Of a DNA stretch of 64,000 nucleotides, positions 21,730 to 35,351 are shown in pieces. The position numbers and the translations under genes were made by a program. The stretch is taken from the NCBI GenBank assembly GCA_012295275.1, contig CM022670.1:17226698-17290697 (forward strand), written 5' to 3'. Each line of letters begins with the position of its first letter. Position 1 is the first letter of the stretch. The notes beneath the pieces were generated by a model. That model was given only the letters and a program-made list of their open reading frames with translations, was not told the origin of the DNA and did no database searches. This DNA is from Chrysomallon squamiferum. Its lineage: Eukaryota > Mollusca > Gastropoda > Neomphalida > Peltospiridae.

Positions 21730-23405
21730 ATGAAATAAGATTAAACATTTCATATATTTTATTATATTTACGTAACCATTAATAAGACAAATACATTTAT
21801 ATTTGTAACAATTACTCAGCATATGTGTACCATCAAGTGAAAAAAGGATTATGAACAGCATCAAATGAATTCAGCTAGATGAATACAACCCACACAAACT
21901 AAAATGTTTGTTCACATGACCACAATATTTACAACCTCTCAGGATGTATAAATAAATAAAAAAAAAAATTCAAAAATTAAATCAATCTTATAACACTGAA
22001 GTGTAAACACTGCCATATAATTACCAGTCCTGTGGCAATATGCTTATACATAACTTAAATCAAAGACAAAGACTTGGAAAATTCTTTCAACATGCCATGA
22101 AGAATCTAGCCATTACCATAATTCATTTTATTTTAGTTGTTAAAGAAAAGTGGGCAGCCATTTGTTAATAGGCATGAAATTTACCCTTAGGATGAAGACA
22201 CTTGCTGGTTTAATGACCATACTTTCAACACCGCATCTCAAACATTAACATAATTTATTAGGAAAAGCCTCTCAGATCTTTAACACGATTGGTCCACTGA
22301 CAGAAATAGATTGTGATTGGTCACAGCTTTGCTTCTGTGGATAGTTTATTTTGTTATAGCATTTGTCCAAGATCCAGTGTTTATGATGTTTTCATAACTG
22401 CAGTGTTTGTAATTGTTGAAAACTGAGTTATAGAGTACTGTTGATATTGAATATCCACCCCCCACAAAAAAAAAAAATATATATATATATATATAAAATG
22501 CTCAACAATCCTTCCCCACCCTCCCACCCAAAAAAAATAAATTAATAATAATAATAATAATAATAATAAAACAAAATGATAAGAAAAACTGAGACAAACA
22601 TTATGCAGGAAAAAATTAATAATGGATGAGTCCAATATTAATTTACGTATTTATTATACATAAATGTTAATCTTTTGATCTTTTATTTGATATGCAATCA
22701 ATAAATAAAGGCAATTAGCTATTTCATCTTAAATTGCATTTGTAATTAATTAAAAAAAAAGGAAAAAAAATTTATTAACAGACAATGTCTTTAATTTTAT
22801 GAATAAACTGAACTTTCACTGCATTAAAATCAATACAAAATACAATCCACTTTGTCATATGCAAAATAAAATTGAAGTTTCTTTATTCTTTCATCAAGCT
22901 GTACCTAATTGCTGTGTTATGGTTCAGAAATCCCAAACAATAGATGGAAGTAAAAAGAAAAAGATGTGTTAATATGTCACTAGTGTATGCCTCTGGGATG
23001 TTTGAGCTAAAGTGTTTGTGAAAAAGAAAATCACAAGTGCCTAATTAAACCACTTCCATTATCACAAAGATGCAAGAAAAAAAATCCATGGATGTTACAG
23101 GCATTTAGTTTCCACGCTGCCATTATGGCATACTGGTAGCCTAGCATTGTTCGTGGTTATAAGCATGAAAGCAGGAAATGTGAGCAATTCAAATGATTAT
23201 TGTTAATTGATACAGTTCTTAAAAACCAGGGACCATGTGATAAAGATGACTTAATTATGATTACTGTAAATGAAAACAAAATTAGGATGGAAAAAAAAAA
23301 ATCTTTGTAAGCTGTGATTTGTTAAACTGAGGTAAATTTCTGGTTAGTGATGCATGGGGACAGCGCAGTTTGAAACAAGCTGTTTACAGCTAGTTTTAGA
23401 CAACA
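21730..23405. other. Non-coding
   Basis: AT-rich with a compound A/(TA)n/(ATA)n stretch at about 22460-22570 and A-runs near 21957 and 22750. No coding evidence. Confidence 0.6.
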
Positions 23406-23409
23406 GTGA

Positions 23410-23630
23410 CACTGGGGTGGAACAAAACTTTGTAGTTTTTTTTTTTCATTACCTGGCAGCTGACTATGTGATTTGGTTTCACATGTGACTGAAGTATATA
23501 ACATGTATACATATTCTGAAAAGTGAAACAAATGCCACATATGTGGTGGAATAAATCTGTGCAGAAGTATCTAAATAATGTCTTTGAATGTCACTTAAAA
23601 AAACACTATGAATGTTTGTTCCAACACAGT
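23410..23630. mobile_element. MITE-like element, copy 2
   Basis: About 220 bp bounded by the imperfect inverted repeat ACTGGGGTGGAACAAA / TTTGTTCCAACACAGT. The interior matches the copy at 9.5 kb in the same order and orientation (shared words include 'tggtggaataaatct' and 'tcacttaaaaaa'). It is more diverged and a little longer. No coding frame. Confidence 0.7.
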
Positions 23631-23639
23631 AATTTGTGT

Positions 23640-26416
23640 TGTTTTAGAAACAGGTTGTTTTTCATGTAATTTCAGATCTTTTTTTTTGTTGTTGTTTTGT
23701 TGTTGTTTTTTTCCAATACAAAATGCAAACCTGCCATTTAGCTTCTCTAGAATTACAAAGTTGAATCTTCAATATATCCCATGTGAATTCCAGATAACAC
23801 AGTTTATTACATTCATAGCTTTATAGCAGGGATGTGCATTAATATGATATATATTTATGAGAGAAGAAAACTTGGCAACTCTCAACTCTAGAATATTCTT
23901 ACTAATTAGATCAGAATAAGAAAAACAAAATGGCAGGGGAAAAACTGGCACACCCAGTTTTCAGTTATTGTTTGTCATGACACCTGGAATAAATAATACT
24001 CTTGGAAAGAAACTTCAGTTCTACCATCTTCAACAAACATGTCTGTGTGTAATCAATATTGTACATTATGTAACTGTTATGTCTTGTTTTACACACTGTA
24101 TCAAGAATCCAACTTGATCTATTATCGAAAAAAAAAATACACACCTCCTGCTTAGCGATACAAAATTAGTAGAGATGAAAATGTTAAGCTGGAGAAACAT
24201 GTCTGATTGTGTTTATGAACAAATTCTCCATGTGCAGTGGGGTTTACAGACTACTGGAGTCTTGAGTTAATGATGTCTCACAGTTAGAAAAACTGCTACA
24301 TTAGAAACAATATCAATATAAAATACACCAGACATAATCCATTTAACAAATGAATGTTTTAACTAACAGAGCTAAAGATTGCAATTTTGTATAATTGTGT
24401 CAGAAAAGCATTATTATTAAAACAGTATCAGCATAAAACATATCAGACATAATCCATTAGACAATGGAATTTCTCAAACTGAAGAGCTAAAGATATTAGT
24501 TCTAGGAAATATGTCATAAGTCTGTACATAAAAAACACATAATATTAACTATATCAGGTGACATTGCAGATCTAAATGTTTCATTTCCAGAATATATAAT
24601 CCAAATAGTATGACAATGATAATTAAATAATATAAAATGAAATATTATAATAATGATAAATAAATAATATAATTATTATAGCTGCCATGTTTTCCATATT
24701 TTCAATGTGGTTTTTTTTTTATCAGTCTAGTCCTATTAGATAATACGAGTGAAAATTTCCTACAGACAGTTAAATCACTTTAATAATTCTTAACACAAAT
24801 CCAATTGAAAGAAAGTTTATATCAAAATGAAATGAATTTGAACAAATTATCAATTTAATATCTTTTATAAACCATATTAAATCAGGTTTTTTAAAAAGTT
24901 GAACTGTTCTGAGGTATTGCTTTCTTGTCGGTTTCTTCCTTTGCTTTTTTTTCATTTTATTATATTTTATTATAAATATCGGTGAAGCATTACCAGTGAT
25001 TTCTGTTTAATGATGAAAATCACTTTTTGAAAGACTACAATGTACACTCCACTGATTTACTAAAAGCAAACATACTTTACTTAGTGAAAGTGTTGAAAAA
25101 AGGGTCATTCAGAACAGTATATTAATATCAGAAAGAAAATTTTTGCAAAGCTATGTTAGTTCACGCCTGGCTGCACGAACTGGTGATGTCTGCGAATTTA
25201 AACAACTTGTCAGCTTCAGCTGTTTAAATATCACTTTCTGAAATTTCATTTCCACATGGATGAATTTTAACTATTTAAAATCTGTAAATCACCCTTTTAT
25301 GGATAAATTTTAACTTTTTGAAAACTGTAAATCGCCTTTTTATGGATGAATTTTATGAATTTAAATACTGTCAGCCTTCTTTTATGGATGGATTTTAACT
25401 ATCTTGAATGCTGTAAACCCTCTTTTATGGTTTATTTATGACACAGATAAACTTAAGGAAACATATTTTTTAAAACCTTTAACACCACTGTTAACAATAT
25501 GCAGACAGGCTGATCATAAAGCATCAATAAATGTTTCTATGGAACAATGGTTCTGTTACAAACCACAGTTAAATTAAAACACAAAATATTTAAATTTTTA
25601 TATTAAGAATCTATTCATATCTTTCACATGAAATTAATTACTTAAACTAATACAGTTTATATATATATATATATATATCTATATATATATTTTATAGTCT
25701 AATGTAGTCTAATCTGTTCAACTCCATATATATTCATTTTTGTAGATATATAATCAGGTTTGCTGTTTAAATATAAATCACTTGAATCATGATATAAATC
25801 CATGGTCTTGTATATTCCTATTTTTTAATAAAATAACGTATAAATACTATTTAATATCCATCACCTGAACTTGTATCATTTAATTTAACAATAAATAACT
25901 ATAACTGTTTAATAAAAACCTGTTTTTACATTTAGAATTTCTGACTGAAAAGTTATTTATAATATAACATCATTTTTATTGTCTTTGAAATGATAACAAG
26001 TTTCAGTGACATAAAAATCATTGTTCCCAATCAAATCAGGTGTTAAAAATATGTCAATAAAGTTTTTATAGCCTACAGGATTTAATATTAAATATGTCTC
26101 CAATGCACCAGACCTCCAATCCTTTAACTTTTCTCAAACAATAAAACGAGAGTGAAATCACTGGAGACATCTTCTAATTCTTTATCCATGTCAATAATTT
26201 AATACAACACTTTCATATGTGGTATAAACAGATTTGCTTTCTTATAAATTATTCATATTTATAATTCCATGTATCTATGAGAGAACCGAATCACCTTTGC
26301 TGTGAAGCAAAACTTATTAAACTCTATTCTTATTAGGTGATATGAGCTGTATGAGATACTAATCATATCTCTCTGTTATTGATTAAAAGAATAATCAATG
26401 TTCTTGATATTAAAAA

Positions 26417-26452
<36 letters not shown>

Positions 26453-26640
26453 CTGAATAGGTTTGTTCATAGACAGGGTTTATACATACACGTAGTTGAG
26501 AAATACATCATTTTAATTCACACGTATTACAAAACAACATAACCCAAGCGTAAGTTATACAAACACTTTAAATTAATAATGCATTCAAGACACAGAACAG
26601 AGAATCCAATGTGGATTTGCTTCCAGCAGACTTAATACGA
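23640..26640. other. Non-coding with two small duplications
   Basis: Contains a ~115-bp direct duplication (24305-24380 and 24417-24500, shared 'cagacataatccatt' and 'gagctaaagat'), a ~43-bp repeat entered separately, (TA)n near 25660-25690 and (GT)n at about 26425-26452. No gene recognised. Confidence 0.55.
25235..25435. repeat. ~43-50 bp tandem repeat, four to five units
   Basis: Units of the form 'atggatgaattttaactatt' + 'taaaatctgtaaatc' + 'acccttttatgg' recur with indels from 25252 to about 25430. Non-coding. Confidence 0.7.
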
Positions 26641-26652
26641 TTATAATCCTAC

Positions 26653-26773
26653 CTTTTTCACCACTTCAGCCACCTTTGTGATGAGTCCAGAAAGGAGTGA
26701 TAACAAAGCAGTGTTACTTAACGATGTCAGCATCCCCTGGTACAGCACAGCTCCACTGATGTACCCTCAGTAA
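26653..26773. other. Exon-like segment, strand unresolved
   Basis: A block of near-balanced GC in AT-rich DNA, open on both strands. Plus strand: an excellent acceptor (CCTTTTTTCACC-type tract, AG at 26668-26669), then a frame entered in phase 1, ATFVMSPERSDNKAVLL to IPWYSTAPLMYPQ, then TAA at 26771-26773, as a terminal coding exon would look. Minus strand: a frame with ATG at 26733 (MLTSLSNTALLSLLSGL... VAEVVKK) runs to the donor AAG|GTAGGA (GT at 26652-26651) in phase 0, as a first coding exon would look. I recognise neither peptide. The plus-strand reading has the better splice consensus. Confidence 0.35.
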
Positions 26774-26874
26774 TCTAGTACCAGGTACTCACACCTAACA
26801 CCTTGCTCCACCCTCAGGTCTTACTTTAAACCATCACAATGGACAACACTTAGCCAAATATGCTATCACAGTAA

Positions 26875-27260
26875 TTTAGGTGTTGACCATTTCAGTCCAT
26901 TACTGATGTTTAAATTTTTTTGCGGAATGTCTACATTTGGAAAGATTATTAATAAAAAAAAATTTGATTAATTTAACTGTTGATAAAAATGTCATTAAAA
27001 TTTTGAGCTTTTCAGTCTGTTACTAATATTTAAATTGCACTAGTAGAATGTTTACATTTGCAAATAAGATTAAATTTAATTGGTTTCAAAACATACCATT
27101 TTAGTCCATTACTAATGTTTAAATTCTAGGTGCAAAATGGAAAGATAATTAATCAAAATTCTGGTTAATTTAATTGTTCACAAAAAATTTCAGTTCATTA
27201 CTAATATCTGAATACCACAAACAGAGTATTTATACATGTGTGTTTGGAAAGATGATAAAA
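26875..27260. repeat. ~115-bp tandem repeat, three to four units
   Basis: The ordered words 'catttcagtccattactgat', 'gtttaaatt', 'gaatgtctacatttggaaag' and 'attaatttaactgttgataa' recur near 26888, 27010, 27100 and 27185, with the last unit truncated. Non-coding. Confidence 0.75.
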
Positions 27261-27594
27261 ATTCTGAGTTGTTTTATCTATAAAATATTTGGTGTTTGTC
27301 AGAATGTGACTATAAGATTGTGAACATGTTATCAAATGAAAGAGAGGAGTTTATAAGTAAAGTGGGTTTAAGTTTGTGTTATAATTATCACATTGGTGGG
27401 AATTGCTTGGTGGGTCAGATATCATGCCAGTTCTAATTGGATGTGAAAATTAACAAGGGATTACACAGGACAATGTTGTAAACAAATCCAGACTTGTAGT
27501 CAGAACTAACCACACAAACAAACAATACATTTAAATTATGTTTACGTGCAAACACAAGAAGCAAACAAAAGTGAAATGTATTTGGCTTATATTT

Positions 27595-27735
27595 GTTTTT
27601 TCAGACATATATGTGACAGATTAAAAAATTAATCAGATTTAAAATTACGTTTTTTTCCCCAGACCTTTATGTGACAGATGAAAGAATTAATTTGATTTAA
27701 ATTGATTTTTTCACACCTACATGTGATAAAGAAAA
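27595..27735. repeat. ~60-bp tandem repeat, three units
   Basis: Units 'ttttttcagacatatatgtg' + 'acagattaaaaaattaatca' + 'gatttaaaatta' recur near 27597, 27650 and 27706. Each unit contains a T-tract-CAG that mimics a splice acceptor; the repetition argues against real use. Confidence 0.75.
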
Positions 27736-27739
27736 GAAT

Positions 27740-30575
27740 TAATCTGATCAGTTTTTCTATTAAAATGTTCACAAGAAAAGGTTTGTATTGGAAATGGATG
27801 CATACATTCTGTTTCTGTTACTCCCAGCAATTTCAGAAGAATAGTTGTTATCTAATGGCAAAGATCTGAACTTCAGCAGAATCAGACAACAGTCAGGTAC
27901 TGGACAATGAAAACTTTAAGACAGACCAGAGATTCAGTTAAAAATCAATGTACTGTGTCTACTGAATGTACAGAGAAAGTAAAAATATTGACATTTGTTG
28001 CAGTGACTAAAGACAAACACACAAGAGTAAAGCAAAATGATGAGAATTCAAAAGATTTCAGTTTGACAAATACAAATAAAACATGCTGATAATAGCAAAG
28101 TATTGTAACATTAGTCTGGTATTCATTCATTATTTTAAAATAAAGTAACAAAGTGAAGATAAAATACTGAAGATTAAATATCACCAGCAGATAAAGAAAA
28201 TACATTTTTTTTTCATTATTAAATGTCAGTAATTTAATATAACCAATTCAGTGAACTTGGATGTTCATATTTTAAACCATTACAGATGTGGTCTAAATAA
28301 AATCATTACACATGTGGTCTATCTAAAATCATTAGGCCAGTCGAACTAAAATCATTACACATGTGGCACACTCCACAGTGAAACTGGTCATAACATTTGC
28401 ACTAAGCACATATCTGCATTGTCTTTCTAGAGTCCAATCAGGCCAATTTAGACCAAAGATATGCTAATGAGCTGCATTAAGTGATTTTCTCACCCATTTT
28501 CTGAAAGGAGCTAATTCTAGGATTAATTAGCCATAAATGTGGAATCGGGGAACAAGGGAACCTAACAGAGCCAATTTGTAACGGCAGTGTCAACATTAAG
28601 TTAAAAACTGAACACTTAGAGCTGTATGAGTTGCTGTGTAAACCTGGTGGCATGTTGGAGCTTCCAGATTGGTGCAGAATATAAACAAGTTTTTCTAGCA
28701 AGTGTTGTTGAGACTGTTAAGAGGTCTTGTTGAGAATGAACCCCCCCAAAAAAATAAAATAGTGTAGTTAGATCCAATTATGAAATGTGTTGTGTGAACT
28801 GGTGTCACAACTTAACCCTTGCACTGAACTAGCTGTTTACATAGCTAAGAGAAGTATATGTATTTTTATATAAATAAAGTCATTGAAAACGATTCTTAGA
28901 CTTTATCAGCTCTTTCAGAAATAACATCATTTGTTTGTCCTGAGGCCATTTCCCACAGTGTTCACTTTTTTCTTCTTCAACTGCTGTATCAGAGAGGCTG
29001 TGTATTTTTGACTACAGACATTTAGTTGCAAATAACAAACAACATTTCTCCTGTGCCAATTGATCTAATAATATAGTAAAGTAATTGTCAGTTGAGAGTG
29101 GTATCTGCCTTCTGCATATATCAACATAAATTACACAAATAAAAAATAATATTATATGTTAATTAAAGAAATATTTTTACCAGTGATTATTTCAATGAAA
29201 ATTGTGTAATGTACAAGATGAAATAATTCAAATACTTTGTCACTTCATAGTATTCTTCTCATCTCTTTTTCACGAGGACTACATTGGAAATAAGTGTACA
29301 ATAGTGTGCTTTTGTGCTTTATCCTCAGTGATTATTTGTTATTTGATTATTATGTATCATGTGTATTATTTTACCAGATAAATTTTAGTTCAGTTCAGTC
29401 AATAACTATATAGCTTTGTTTTTGAGACTTTGCTTATCCAACTGTGCTTCATAGACTTTCATGAAAATTGGAAATACTTTTTTTTTATGATTTATGACAG
29501 CAAAAAGATCTATCATTCTAAACTTTGCACTTTAGATTTCATACTCTTTTTTTTTTTCAAGATTTTTTCCAAAAAAAAAAAAAAAAAAAAAAAAGAAACA
29601 ATTTAATTTATTTTCTGAAAACATCATCAATAAATGTTTTCATTTTAACATTCTGTCTTTAAATCAAAAAATCCCCCAAAACCGTGAATAAATTTTAAAT
29701 ATTTAGCTTCTGTAGTTTTTTTTATATTCAGGATTTCTTTATATTAAACTATATAGATATTTTTTTCTTCTTCTAGTAACATCTTCAAAGTGTTCATTTT
29801 AACATTCTTTTTTTTTAATCTTTTTAAAAAAAAAAAAAAATAAATAAAAGAATTGAAAGAAAGGTGCGATAACAATGAATAAATTTTAAGGATTTAGAAA
29901 GGTTAATATATTTAATCTAATCTTTGTTTAAAGTGCCTGAGGAATGGGTCAAAGGCCTGATCATCCATATTCCAGTGGCTGATCAAACACATCAACATCT
30001 GTCCCACTGCCAATACTTTCACACTCTGCCTGAACAGAAGATGAGTCTTTTCAAACATGTTTTTAAACAAATGTTTGAAATGTGATATGCTTACAGCTAC
30101 TGAACAGAACAGAGTTAAAATATATTGAACAATAAAGTTCAAATACAGGACATTTGCCAGTTAGTTGTGTTCCCAAGATGGAAATACTGCTGTTTGATGT
30201 TGACAAAGAAATGATAAATTTTGTAAAATAAACCAGGGTGACTCATAAGTATCTGGTCAGCATATAATTGTGAAAAATATACATATACTTATTTTAAAAT
30301 GTTCAGAAAATGTTTACAGTTTATTTAATGCATTCAGCCTACTGACATTTTAAGTGCTGGCCATTAACTTCATGGTATTTTTCAAACAAAATAACATTTC
30401 AATTTTTGTGTATGCAGTCAGTGATAAACTAAAATTTTCATGAAATAAATAGTTATATTTAATAATACAGTCAAAGATAAATTGATTTAATAAATAAATA
30501 TCATAATTTATTTATTAGATTTCAATTTCTGTTTAACCATTCTTTAAATTTGCTGTAAGTAAATATATGATGGAT
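27740..30575. other. Non-coding with some balanced-composition unique sequence
   Basis: Holds a short 22-bp-type repeat at about 28280-28365 ('aaatcattacacatgtggtc'). A segment at 28370-28700 is less AT-rich and contains an octamer-like ATGCTAAT and a TTAATTAG homeodomain-type word, so it could be an enhancer, but that is speculation from motifs that occur by chance. Poly-A runs are near 29570-29595 and 29825-29840. No coding evidence. Confidence 0.5.
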
Positions 30576-30579
30576 ATGT

Positions 30580-31230
30580 GTTAATACGAGGGTGAATGTT
30601 GAATGGTTGTGTATTAAACTTGTTATTGTTATAAACATATCATGGACATGTATTAACATGTCATAAAGATAATACTTTAAATATTAACATAATGGTAAAT
30701 GTATAATTGACATGTATTAAACTTGTTATGTGGACATGTATTATCATGTTATGAAGGTCAATATATCATGAAAATGTATTAAAATTGTTATAAGGATATA
30801 TGTATCATGGACATGTATTAACATGTAAAAAAGGTAAAAATATCATGATCGTGTTTTATCATGTAAAAAAGGTAAAACTATCGTGGACATATATTAACAT
30901 GTTATTAATAATTAAGGTAAAAATATCATGGATGTGTATTAACATGTAAAAAAGGTAAAAAACTATCATGGACATGTATTAACATGTTATTATTAATTAA
31001 GGTAAAAATATCATTGACATGTTTTAACATGTAAAAAAGGTAAAAAACTATCGTGGACATGTATTAACATGTTATTATTAATTAAGGTAAAAATATCATT
31101 GACATGTTTTAACATGTAAAAAAGGTAAAAAACTATCGTGGACATGTATTAACATGTTATTATTAATTAAGGTAAAAATATCATGGATGTGTATTAACAT
31201 GTAAAAAAGGTAAAAAAATATCAAGGACAT
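30580..31230. repeat. Minisatellite with ACATGT dyads and a ~85-bp higher-order unit
   Basis: The basic word is 'atcatggacatgtattaaca' + 'tgt' with short A/G-rich spacers. From about 30930 the array settles into a ~85-bp composite (one unit with 'aaaaaaggtaaaaaactatc', one with 'tattattaattaaggt') repeated about three times almost exactly. ACATGTATTAACATGT is a near-perfect dyad. Confidence 0.8.
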
Positions 31231-32593
31231 GTGTCATCCGCACTGACAGAGACACGAGACATTGATCAGCACATTTCTCACAGTGGGAATCACGTTGTAC
31301 ACAATAAACCCAGAGTTTTAACCACTCATCAAACACAGATAGATTCTTCATTCATTCAGCATGCGCTTGTAATAACCGACACAGAAGTTACTTGGAAAAA
31401 AACCTATACTCCTCAGCCTGTAAGCAAACAGCAGCTCTGTGGCAGGTCTTGAATCATGATTTGAACAAGCAATACCACGCAGCAGATATTTCATAAAACC
31501 ATCATGCTAAACAGGAGATCTTTTAAGAGAAACACGGGCAGTGCTTATAAAAACATGTTGACATGGACTTGGGAAATAGCTGTTACAAAGATGTGATCAA
31601 ATTTCATATTACTTTAGAGAATACTTTTTTTTTTTTTTTTTTGAGTTTTTCGTTTTGAATCAGTAGGCTGAGAGAGATCTGCGTGGATCTCTCTATGTGT
31701 CTATTAAAATATGGTTTTTTCTTGTTTGTCTTCAGTTCTTGTGACCACACAGATCATAAAAAAAAGCTATTAGTTAATTAAGTGTATGAAAGAAAAAAAA
31801 AGGAGAGGTTTTGTTGTTTGGTTGTAGGGTTGAGGGGATAATACAAAAATTTTGTTCACAAATAATCAAATGTTTATGAAATGAGGATGACTCTATTAAT
31901 ATAAGATTAACAGATGAGTTGTTGCTACATCATCCATTTCAGTCATTTACTTATAAAAATATGTCATACTGCTCAAAGTTCAGAATTTATGGCTAACAGT
32001 ATCATCATTACCATTGTCATAATCATCATAATCATAACATCATCATCACGATACATATGATCATCGTAAGATCATAATCATCATCACCATCATCATCAAT
32101 TAAATAAATATGATCATCATAAACATCATCATCAAATAAATAGGGAAAAAACTCAATTGTTAACAGAGGACAGTAATGTTGATGTAGCTGTTGTTGAACA
32201 GTTTAATAATTTTATTAACAGTAATTTCTTACAGTAGTGTGCTAATGTTTTTACATTATTGATGAATTGTCATATCAATTTCATGCTGCCCTTTGTCATA
32301 TATGTATGTTAAAACATCACATGCCAGGGTTAAATGTAAAGCAATTTCTGTTTTTAATCATATGATGATAACATAATTTCAATTGTAGTTAAATTAAACT
32401 TTTTTTTATTTTTCAAGTAAATATAGATCTATATAAAAAAAGAAACCTGTTAATTTAATAAATATAAAACTAATTTAATAGGTTGGTGATGAAGCATAAA
32501 ATTTTAAATTTAATCTTGTTGGATTTTGTTTTCAGAGATATAGTTTTGGGATGTTTTTTTTTTTTTATTATTATTATTATCATTATTCATAAT

Positions 32594-32632
<39 letters not shown>

Positions 32633-34053
32633 TTATTTTGTTGTTGTTGATTGTTGCTGTTGTTGTTGTTTATATTTTTATCAATTAAACAATCTTTTGT
32701 CACTATTACTGTTATTTGTCTGAAGATGTTATTGAAAAGCCCGAGTGTAAACATCAGGGGTTTAATAAATTAATACAAAGAGCTCATCAACTCAGAAAAT
32801 GTCAGACAAATTGAATGTAGTAAGACAGAAGGGAGAGAGATAAAAAAAATATTTCTAAAACTATCTACTATTAAAATGAGATTTTCATTATTACTTGATA
32901 GTTAAAGCTTTTGTGTGAAAGAATGATCTTGTTTAGATGATGGACATGTAGATGAATGATAAACAAGCAATGATAACAGTAACAGTGATGTATATATGAC
33001 ATACATTTTGACATCTTTAGTTGGAAAGATTGAGCAGTTTAAGTGTTACACAGCAAGCAGACAGACAATCTCTTTTCTTTTGCATATGAAAGAAAAACTT
33101 CTTATTTTGACAGCTTTTTGTTGTTTTTAATTTACACAAAATGTTTTCTAGAAATGTGTTTTTCTTGGCAAAAGATGTGCTAATTGTTATTGTAGAGTAG
33201 ATTTGCACATTGATGGAGATAGCTTGGTAGCAGTGAAGCAAATCGCGTCAGAATTTCCACACATGCCATGTTTATCCACATGGAAACAATACAGCCCACA
33301 GTGTGTGTGTGTAAAATAAATAAAAATATTGACAAAGTCTCACTCAAAGAAAGTGGTGAGGACAGAATTAAAACTGTTTTTATATATATATATTGATACA
33401 AAAAATGTATTTTGGTAAAAACAAAATAAAAAGAAAAAAAAAGAAAAGAAATGTCTGACATTTTATTAGCTCATTTTGATTGATCTGAGGTTAAGAATTC
33501 CCATGATGCTCTTTGGCAATTTCACTTTCAAAGAGACTGCAGTACATTAATTAGTAATGTGAAATGAAAAATAAATTATTTATCAAAGCCAAAGATTATT
33601 TAATAATAACAATCTTTTTATTCATAAAGGTAAATTCTGAAGAGAAAAGTAAATACCAAAATGTCAAATTATTATTATTATTATTATTTTTTTTAAAGTA
33701 CTTTAAAAAATAATCTTAGTATATCCAGAAATCAATAACTAAGTCTTATTTATGTAATGGATGACTGGAGAGTGATACAAGACTAATAATAAACAGTCCT
33801 GATTGTCCATTTATCAGAATCTAATCAATATGTATGATATACAACTGTAGAAGACAATTACCAGGTATTTACATATAATTCCTGGCTTGAATCCTTTGTT
33901 TCACATAACCACTAATACACATTGATGTAATTCACAGACAGAGACCAAAATTACATGAAACTGGTTTTTTTTTTTATTATTGATTTTCTAGAAATCAGAT
34001 TTTTATAATTCTTATAAAATACTCTTAAAATTATATTTTTTAAAAAAGAAATG

Positions 34054-34090
<37 letters not shown>

Positions 34091-34109
34091 TATACACACA
34101 TTTACTTAC
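31231..34109. other. Non-coding
   Basis: 31231-31460 is less AT-rich and has a 73-codon frame, but it lacks an ATG and splice context. Microsatellites: poly-T 31625-31642, (ATC)n 31995-32130, (ATT)n about 32567-32585, (ATTT)n about 32593-32632, (ATT)n 33668-33690, (AT)n then (AC)n 34060-34090. No gene recognised. Confidence 0.55.
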
Positions 34110-34165
34110 TTATTTTGTCCAATGTTGCCAGTGAATTTCAGAAGTTTGTTGATCAAAGAACGTAT
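34110..34165 (-). other. Candidate 56-nt internal exon
   Basis: A minus-strand acceptor (ATTTTTACAG|ATACG) and a strong donor (AATAA|GTAAGT, GT at 34109-34108) flank 56 nt. One frame is open throughout (IRSLINKLLKFTGNIGQN), entered in phase 0 and left in phase 2. Either a small coding exon or a leader exon of a minus-strand transcript is possible. With no partner exon in matching phase found, it is only a splice-consensus observation. Confidence 0.25.
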
Positions 34166-35195
34166 CTGTAAAAATAAATCATAACTTTATACTTTACATT
34201 TACAAATAATTACAAAAGAAATGTTTTCTTAACTTTATACTTTACATTTACAAACAGAAATGTTTTCTTATCACCAATTTTCTCATCTTTCAACACTGGT
34301 TAATAAGACTCTTTTTTTTTCTGTCTGTTAAAGTTTCTGCAGGTTTACGTTACTTCCAGTAATCTCTTTCAGAATTATATTTTAGTCCGACAGAAACTAA
34401 ATAAACATAATTTAAAAAGACAACCATTCAGAACAATATTAGAAAATCATTTAGGAATCTCTAGAGCAGTGAAAGGTGGGTGTGGGTGTGGTGTGTAGTT
34501 TACATTTTGCTGTCACTACACTGATTACCGACTCACAGGAACTCTTGCTCTAAAACAGCTGGATGAAACCAAAGAATCTTCAAAGCAAAAACAAAAATAC
34601 AATTAACCCCAATTCAGCTATTTTTTTTTTATTAACGCAGATTTTATCAAACTACTCCATGACAGGAAAATGAGCACTAAATTGGCTGCTTGAAATATCA
34701 AAGACGACAGCTATTAATAAAAAAAATTCCAAAAAACCTAAATAAAGTCTTAGAAATGAAGAAAATCTATATAAAAAAACAAATTAAAAAAAAAATCCCA
34801 TGTTTGAAAATTCTGATAGCTGTCAGATACTATGATTATAACCAATTTAATTTTTTTTTTCATTCTCTTGTTTTATAAATATATCAGCTTACGTGTTTCA
34901 TTGAATACAAGCATCATCGTCAACAGATCTCTTTCATTTGTCTAGTATACTAACACAATCATTCTTAAATTTTTATTTTATCAGCACCTTTTTAAAATAA
35001 ATTTAAAGTGTTGTAACCCCAAAGTTAAATTTTATGCTGATTGTGGAAGTACAATGACAGAGAATTATGAAGTTATATGCATTTGTAAACATAGAAGACA
35101 TGTTTTGTGTGTAAAATAAAATTTCTTTATTATCTCAATGCAGATCAGTATATACAGTATGGTTTATAAGAAAGTGAGGATGAGAGTGAGAGAGA
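34166..35195. other. Non-coding
   Basis: AT-rich. A short direct duplication ('aactttatactttacattta', near 34185 and 34230) is present, with poly-T near 34621. No coding evidence. Confidence 0.55.
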
Positions 35196-35237
35196 CAGAA
35201 CTGAGACAGAGAGAAAGAAAAAGAGAGAGACACAGAC

Positions 35238-35306
<69 letters not shown>
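35196..35306. repeat. (GA)n microsatellite
   Basis: Nearly pure (GA)n from about 35246 to 35305, preceded by degenerate GAGACAGA words. The Arg/Glu-rich plus frame and Leu/Ser-rich minus frame are artefacts. Confidence 0.95.
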
Positions 35307-35307
<1 letters not shown>

Positions 35308-35351
35308 GTTATTTTTATTTTCACAGCACATGTAGGGGGTGCTTTTTGTCC

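Noticed and set aside
27597-27735. Repeated T-tract-CAG motifs resembling splice acceptors
   Set aside because: They are part of a 60-bp tandem repeat and are not followed by coding frames.
31231-31452. 73-codon frame starting at GTG in a less AT-rich segment
   Set aside because: No ATG start, no splice sites and no recognisable motif; it begins inside the end of a minisatellite.
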